Shown in pieces: positions 4,901 through 7,627 of a stretch of 7,627 nucleotides of DNA. The notes beneath the pieces were generated by a model that was given only the letters and a program-made list of their open reading frames with translations, was not told the DNA's origin and ran no database searches. The stretch is taken from NCBI GenBank assembly GCA_031282385.1, contig JAITDV010000648.1:1-7627 (forward strand), read 5' to 3'. The position numbers and the translations under genes were made by a program. The DNA is from Planctomycetaceae bacterium. GTDB lineage: Bacteria > Planctomycetota > Planctomycetia > Pirellulales > Thermoguttaceae. Position 1 is the first letter of the stretch; each line of letters opens with the position of its first letter.

Positions 4901-7348
4901 ATGAATAGATTATTTTGTTTTGTTTTATTTAGTTTTTTTGTATTTGAGTTATTTTTATTTTTTCCGGTTTATGCGAAACCTGTAAAGCTTGCGATGAACG
5001 ACGGGCGATTGATAATAGGTGAAGTGAATGAAATTGAGGGGGTCGATGAGAAGTTGGAAACGGTGGCTGATGTTAAGGCTAAAATGATTATTGTTGTCAA
5101 TGATGGCTTGCGATTAATTTATGTTCCGAAGTATAAATTACGCCGTGGAGTGTTACCTGAAGTTGTCAACGAGATACCGGAGGTGTTTAAGACAAAGTTA
5201 CCTTTTAGTACTAGCGGTCAGAAACTTGCGATACTTGGAGATTTTGAACCGCGAATTAAGTTTGATCGTTTTGGGCGGCGTCTTCTTCATGTTCGGCACA
5301 TGGGAGGAGTTGAGTTGATTACGCAAGTGATAACAGAAATTTCGCCGCGATATATTCGTGCAAGAGGTTTGTACATGAACAATAGTTCAATTGTTTGGGA
5401 TATGCGTCTGGCAACTCACACATTGCCCCGTGAGCAACTAACGCCGATTCTAATGCGGTTAATTAATACGGCACAAATTGATGAACGCATAAGGTTAGTG
5501 CGGTTTTACATTCAGGGCGGAATGCTTGATGAAGCTGAAGAGGAACTTGCGGAATTACTGAAAACAAAAGGGGACGACGCCGAAATCAAACAACGATTCA
5601 CTTCCGTTTACAGAATGATTCGGCAACAAAAATTTCAACGTTTAATTGATGAGATGGAATTACGTTGGAATGCAGGGCAATTTAGTTTGGTACACCGCTA
5701 TTTGGAGGACTTGGCAAAAGGTGATGATTTGCCCGAAGAACTATTTATGACGGTAAGACGAATGCTGCAACGTTATGATGATTTGGAAAAAAAACGTAAA
5801 GAAATAATTGAACAATTGCGCGCAACATATAATCGTTTATCTGATGATGAAAAAAAGGGCGGTTTTATTCCTCCGATTATTGAAGAGATTGAGACTGGTT
5901 TAACGCCGAACACGATTGATCGGATGGAATCGTTTTATATGTATGTAAAAAATCCGGATTTGACGGATTCGGAAAAACTGGCAATTGGAATTACTGGTTG
6001 GTATTGCGGTTCCAATGCGGACAACAACCGGTTACTAGTCGCACAATCTTTGCCTGCGTTGCGTCGTCTTGTGTTGGAATATTTGCAAAGCGGTAAGGAA
6101 ACGATTCGGCAGGCGGAAATTATCAAACAAATTAAATCAATGGAATCTGTTAATCCGGCGTTGATTGCTGCAATGATCGCGTATATGTCGCCTCCGAAGC
6201 CGATTTTACCTGAAGAGATTATTGCGGACAAACCTGGTTATTTTCGTTTCAAAATTCCTAGTCCGGTTAATGGAGTTATTGGCGAGATCGAGTATGTGGT
6301 TCAATTACCGCCGGAGTATGATCCGAATCGGACTGCGCATTATCCGGTTATTGTAACGTTAAATGGTTTTTCGCAGACGCCGGATTCGCAGATTGATTTT
6401 TGGGCGGGCAATTGGCGAGGTTCGGATCGTGTTGGTCAAAGTGGACGTCATGGTTATATTGTTGTTGCGCCGCATTGGAATCCGTTACGGTTGTTTGAGT
6501 ATGATTTTTCTGCATTCGCGCATGCGGCGGTGTTGTGTTCGCTCAAGGATGCAATTAAACGTTTCAATATTGACACGGATAGAGTTTATCTTTCAGGACA
6601 TGGAATTGGAGGAACGGCAGCGTGGGATATTGGTTTAGCGCATCCTGATTTGTGGGGAGGTTTGATTCCGTTCAATGCTATTGGGTCAAAATACATAAAA
6701 GAGTATAGAGACAATGTTCAACTTTTACCAATATATTTTGTCAGCGGAGAACTTGAGGGCAAAAATGGCGTGAATACTATTCTGTTGAATGCACCAATAT
6801 TTAACAGTTATCTCGCGCGTCAAATTCAACCGTATGAAATAACGCTTATAAGATATATTGGTCATGGTATTGAGATGTTTCATGACGAGATTGTTCCAAT
6901 ATTTGATTGGATGAAGTTGCATGTGCGTAATTTTACGCCGCGATCTTTTGAGGCGAATTCAATGAGAGCGTGGGACAATTTTTTTTGGTGGGTCGAGCTT
7001 AACAATTTGAGCAATGATACGCCGGAGTATATTACTGACCCAATTGACTGGAATGGTACGAAAAAGAAAATAATAGTACGGTCAAATTTATTTCCGGCAG
7101 GAAATGGATTGCAAGTTGATGTCGTGCCGAGAACGTTGGATGTAACGATATATTTGAATCCGGACATTTTGCCGGAAATGGTAAATTTTAGACCCGGAAG
7201 CAGAATAATCGTAAATGTCGGACAAAAAAATTATAATGCCCAAAACAATCAAATTCTACCGGATATTGCCGTGATTCTTTACGACGTCAAAACACGCGGA
7301 GACAGATTGCATCCTTTCTGGGCAGTGTTGAGAAAAAAGAAAAATTAA
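4901..7348 (+). CDS. Secreted protein with C-terminal alpha/beta-hydrolase (esterase-like) domain
   Basis: The 815-residue product begins with a signal peptide: a hydrophobic run at about 4-22, then likely cleavage after VYA (residue 25). There is no lipobox, so it should be exported. Residues 26-175 are beta-rich, starting VKLAMNDGRLIIGEV. About 180-310 is helical and TPR-like (RFYIQGGMLDEAEEELAELLK). From about 445 it looks like an alpha/beta hydrolase of the PHB-depolymerase or feruloyl-esterase type: IEYVVQLPPEYDP, YPVIVTLNGF, then RVYLSGHGIGGTAAWDIGLAHPDLWGGLIP. The nucleophile elbow reads G566-H-G-I-G-G571, with Gly568 where serine is normal. A candidate catalytic His655 lies in YIGHGIEMFHDEI. 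About 135 further residues end the protein. I recall similar architectures in planctomycetes but cannot name a function. It may be a hydrolase with altered chemistry or a non-catalytic binding protein. It stands alone on its strand, with no Shine-Dalgarno sequence. Confidence 0.9.
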   Translation: MNRLFCFVLFSFFVFELFLFFPVYAKPVKLAMNDGRLIIGEVNEIEGVDEKLETVADVKAKMIIVVNDGLRLIYVPKYKLRRGVLPEVVNEIPEVFKTKLPFSTSGQKLAILGDFEPRIKFDRFGRRLLHVRHMGGVELITQVITEISPRYIRARGLYMNNSSIVWDMRLATHTLPREQLTPILMRLINTAQIDERIRLVRFYIQGGMLDEAEEELAELLKTKGDDAEIKQRFTSVYRMIRQQKFQRLIDEMELRWNAGQFSLVHRYLEDLAKGDDLPEELFMTVRRMLQRYDDLEKKRKEIIEQLRATYNRLSDDEKKGGFIPPIIEEIETGLTPNTIDRMESFYMYVKNPDLTDSEKLAIGITGWYCGSNADNNRLLVAQSLPALRRLVLEYLQSGKETIRQAEIIKQIKSMESVNPALIAAMIAYMSPPKPILPEEIIADKPGYFRFKIPSPVNGVIGEIEYVVQLPPEYDPNRTAHYPVIVTLNGFSQTPDSQIDFWAGNWRGSDRVGQSGRHGYIVVAPHWNPLRLFEYDFSAFAHAAVLCSLKDAIKRFNIDTDRVYLSGHGIGGTAAWDIGLAHPDLWGGLIPFNAIGSKYIKEYRDNVQLLPIYFVSGELEGKNGVNTILLNAPIFNSYLARQIQPYEITLIRYIGHGIEMFHDEIVPIFDWMKLHVRNFTPRSFEANSMRAWDNFFWWVELNNLSNDTPEYITDPIDWNGTKKKIIVRSNLFPAGNGLQVDVVPRTLDVTIYLNPDILPEMVNFRPGSRIIVNVGQKNYNAQNNQILPDIAVILYDVKTRGDRLHPFWAVLRKKKN

Positions 7349-7442
7349 TCGCAAGCTTTCTACCAACATGCCTCCCATAACGGGACAGGAAAATTCAATA
7401 TCACAAAATAATATCACGACTGAATAGATACAGTTTTTTAAC
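7349..7442. other. Gap after the secreted-protein gene; no clear terminator
   Basis: The only terminator-like signal is a 4-bp ACTG/CAGT stem ending just before TTTTTT near 7440, which is too weak to call. No gene or RNA is visible. Confidence 0.4.
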
Positions 7443-7511
7443 TAGACCTTTTCTCTAACCTAAAAATACATCAACGCAACAAAAAAACTACAACAAAAAA
7501 CCGCCTTTAAC
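7443..7511 (-). repeat. Family M repeat, right end, inverted copy
   Basis: The reverse complement of this stretch matches 4036-4091, from GTTAAAGGCGG through to the outer end AGGTTAGAGAAAAGGTCTA. It differs mainly by a 13-bp insertion in the T-rich part, which looks like a duplication of TTTTTTGTTG-like sequence. The match stops sharply at 7511. The long GC-rich palindrome and the left terminal repeat are not found in the remaining bases, so this is a partial or solo end. With the 3911-4091 copy it brackets the secreted-protein gene in inverted orientation. Confidence 0.75.
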
Positions 7512-7627
7512 GGATGTTCCTTTTTATGCTGACCGAACTTTATGCGTTAAGCCTATTGACTGTAGTGATTTAAGTTAAATTTTTTTATTTTATTTGCAGG
7601 CTACATTTTTTAGTTTTCTGTTTGAGT
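7512..7627. other. Window end with no recognised feature
   Basis: AT-rich sequence after the repeat. No reading frame of note, RNA gene or further part of the family M element is seen. The next gene presumably lies beyond the window. Confidence 0.4.

Noticed and set aside
5935..6231. Minus-strand frame opposite the secreted-protein gene
   Set aside because: The opposite strand carries a continuous 815-codon gene with clear domains; the antisense frame has no motif or start signal.
7418..7440. Terminator after the secreted-protein gene
   Set aside because: Only a 4-bp ACTG/CAGT stem precedes the T run, too weak to report as a terminator.

Overview
The window is AT-rich bacterial DNA with three complete protein genes separated by repeat-laden intergenic sequence. 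The 815-residue secreted protein has a layout I associate with a planctomycete family: a short beta-rich start, a helical middle, then an alpha/beta-hydrolase domain. None of the three genes has a clear Shine-Dalgarno sequence, which also fits that phylum. I therefore favour an AT-rich member of the Planctomycetota. This rests on recollection of protein families, not on a search, and is tentative.

Layout from left to right. Bases 1-29 are the end of a dispersed repeat (family M). Bases 237-326 are a 90-bp palindromic element (family P, copy A). On the minus strand, thiC (2465-3799) is followed after about 80 bp by a soluble hybrid histidine kinase (322-2382), and the two may be co-transcribed. 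Bases 3800-4900 hold no gene but carry a miniature-transposon-like family M element (3911-4091), a second, inverted family P element (4389-4479), and a nested set of small palindromes (4570-4772). The secreted hydrolase-fold protein is on the plus strand at 4901-7348. Another family M end, inverted, lies just downstream at 7443-7511, and the remaining bases show nothing recognisable.

ThiC makes the pyrimidine half of thiamine. The kinase is a cytosolic phosphorelay protein whose signal is unknown. The 815-residue protein is probably exported and unrelated to the other two. I see no shared pathway among the three genes. The most unusual features are the repeats, where at least three unrelated palindromic families occupy the gaps and bracket the gene blocks, and the hydrolase domain, which has glycine where the nucleophilic serine is expected. 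I found no clearly new multigene system, CRISPR array, tRNA, rRNA or riboswitch.
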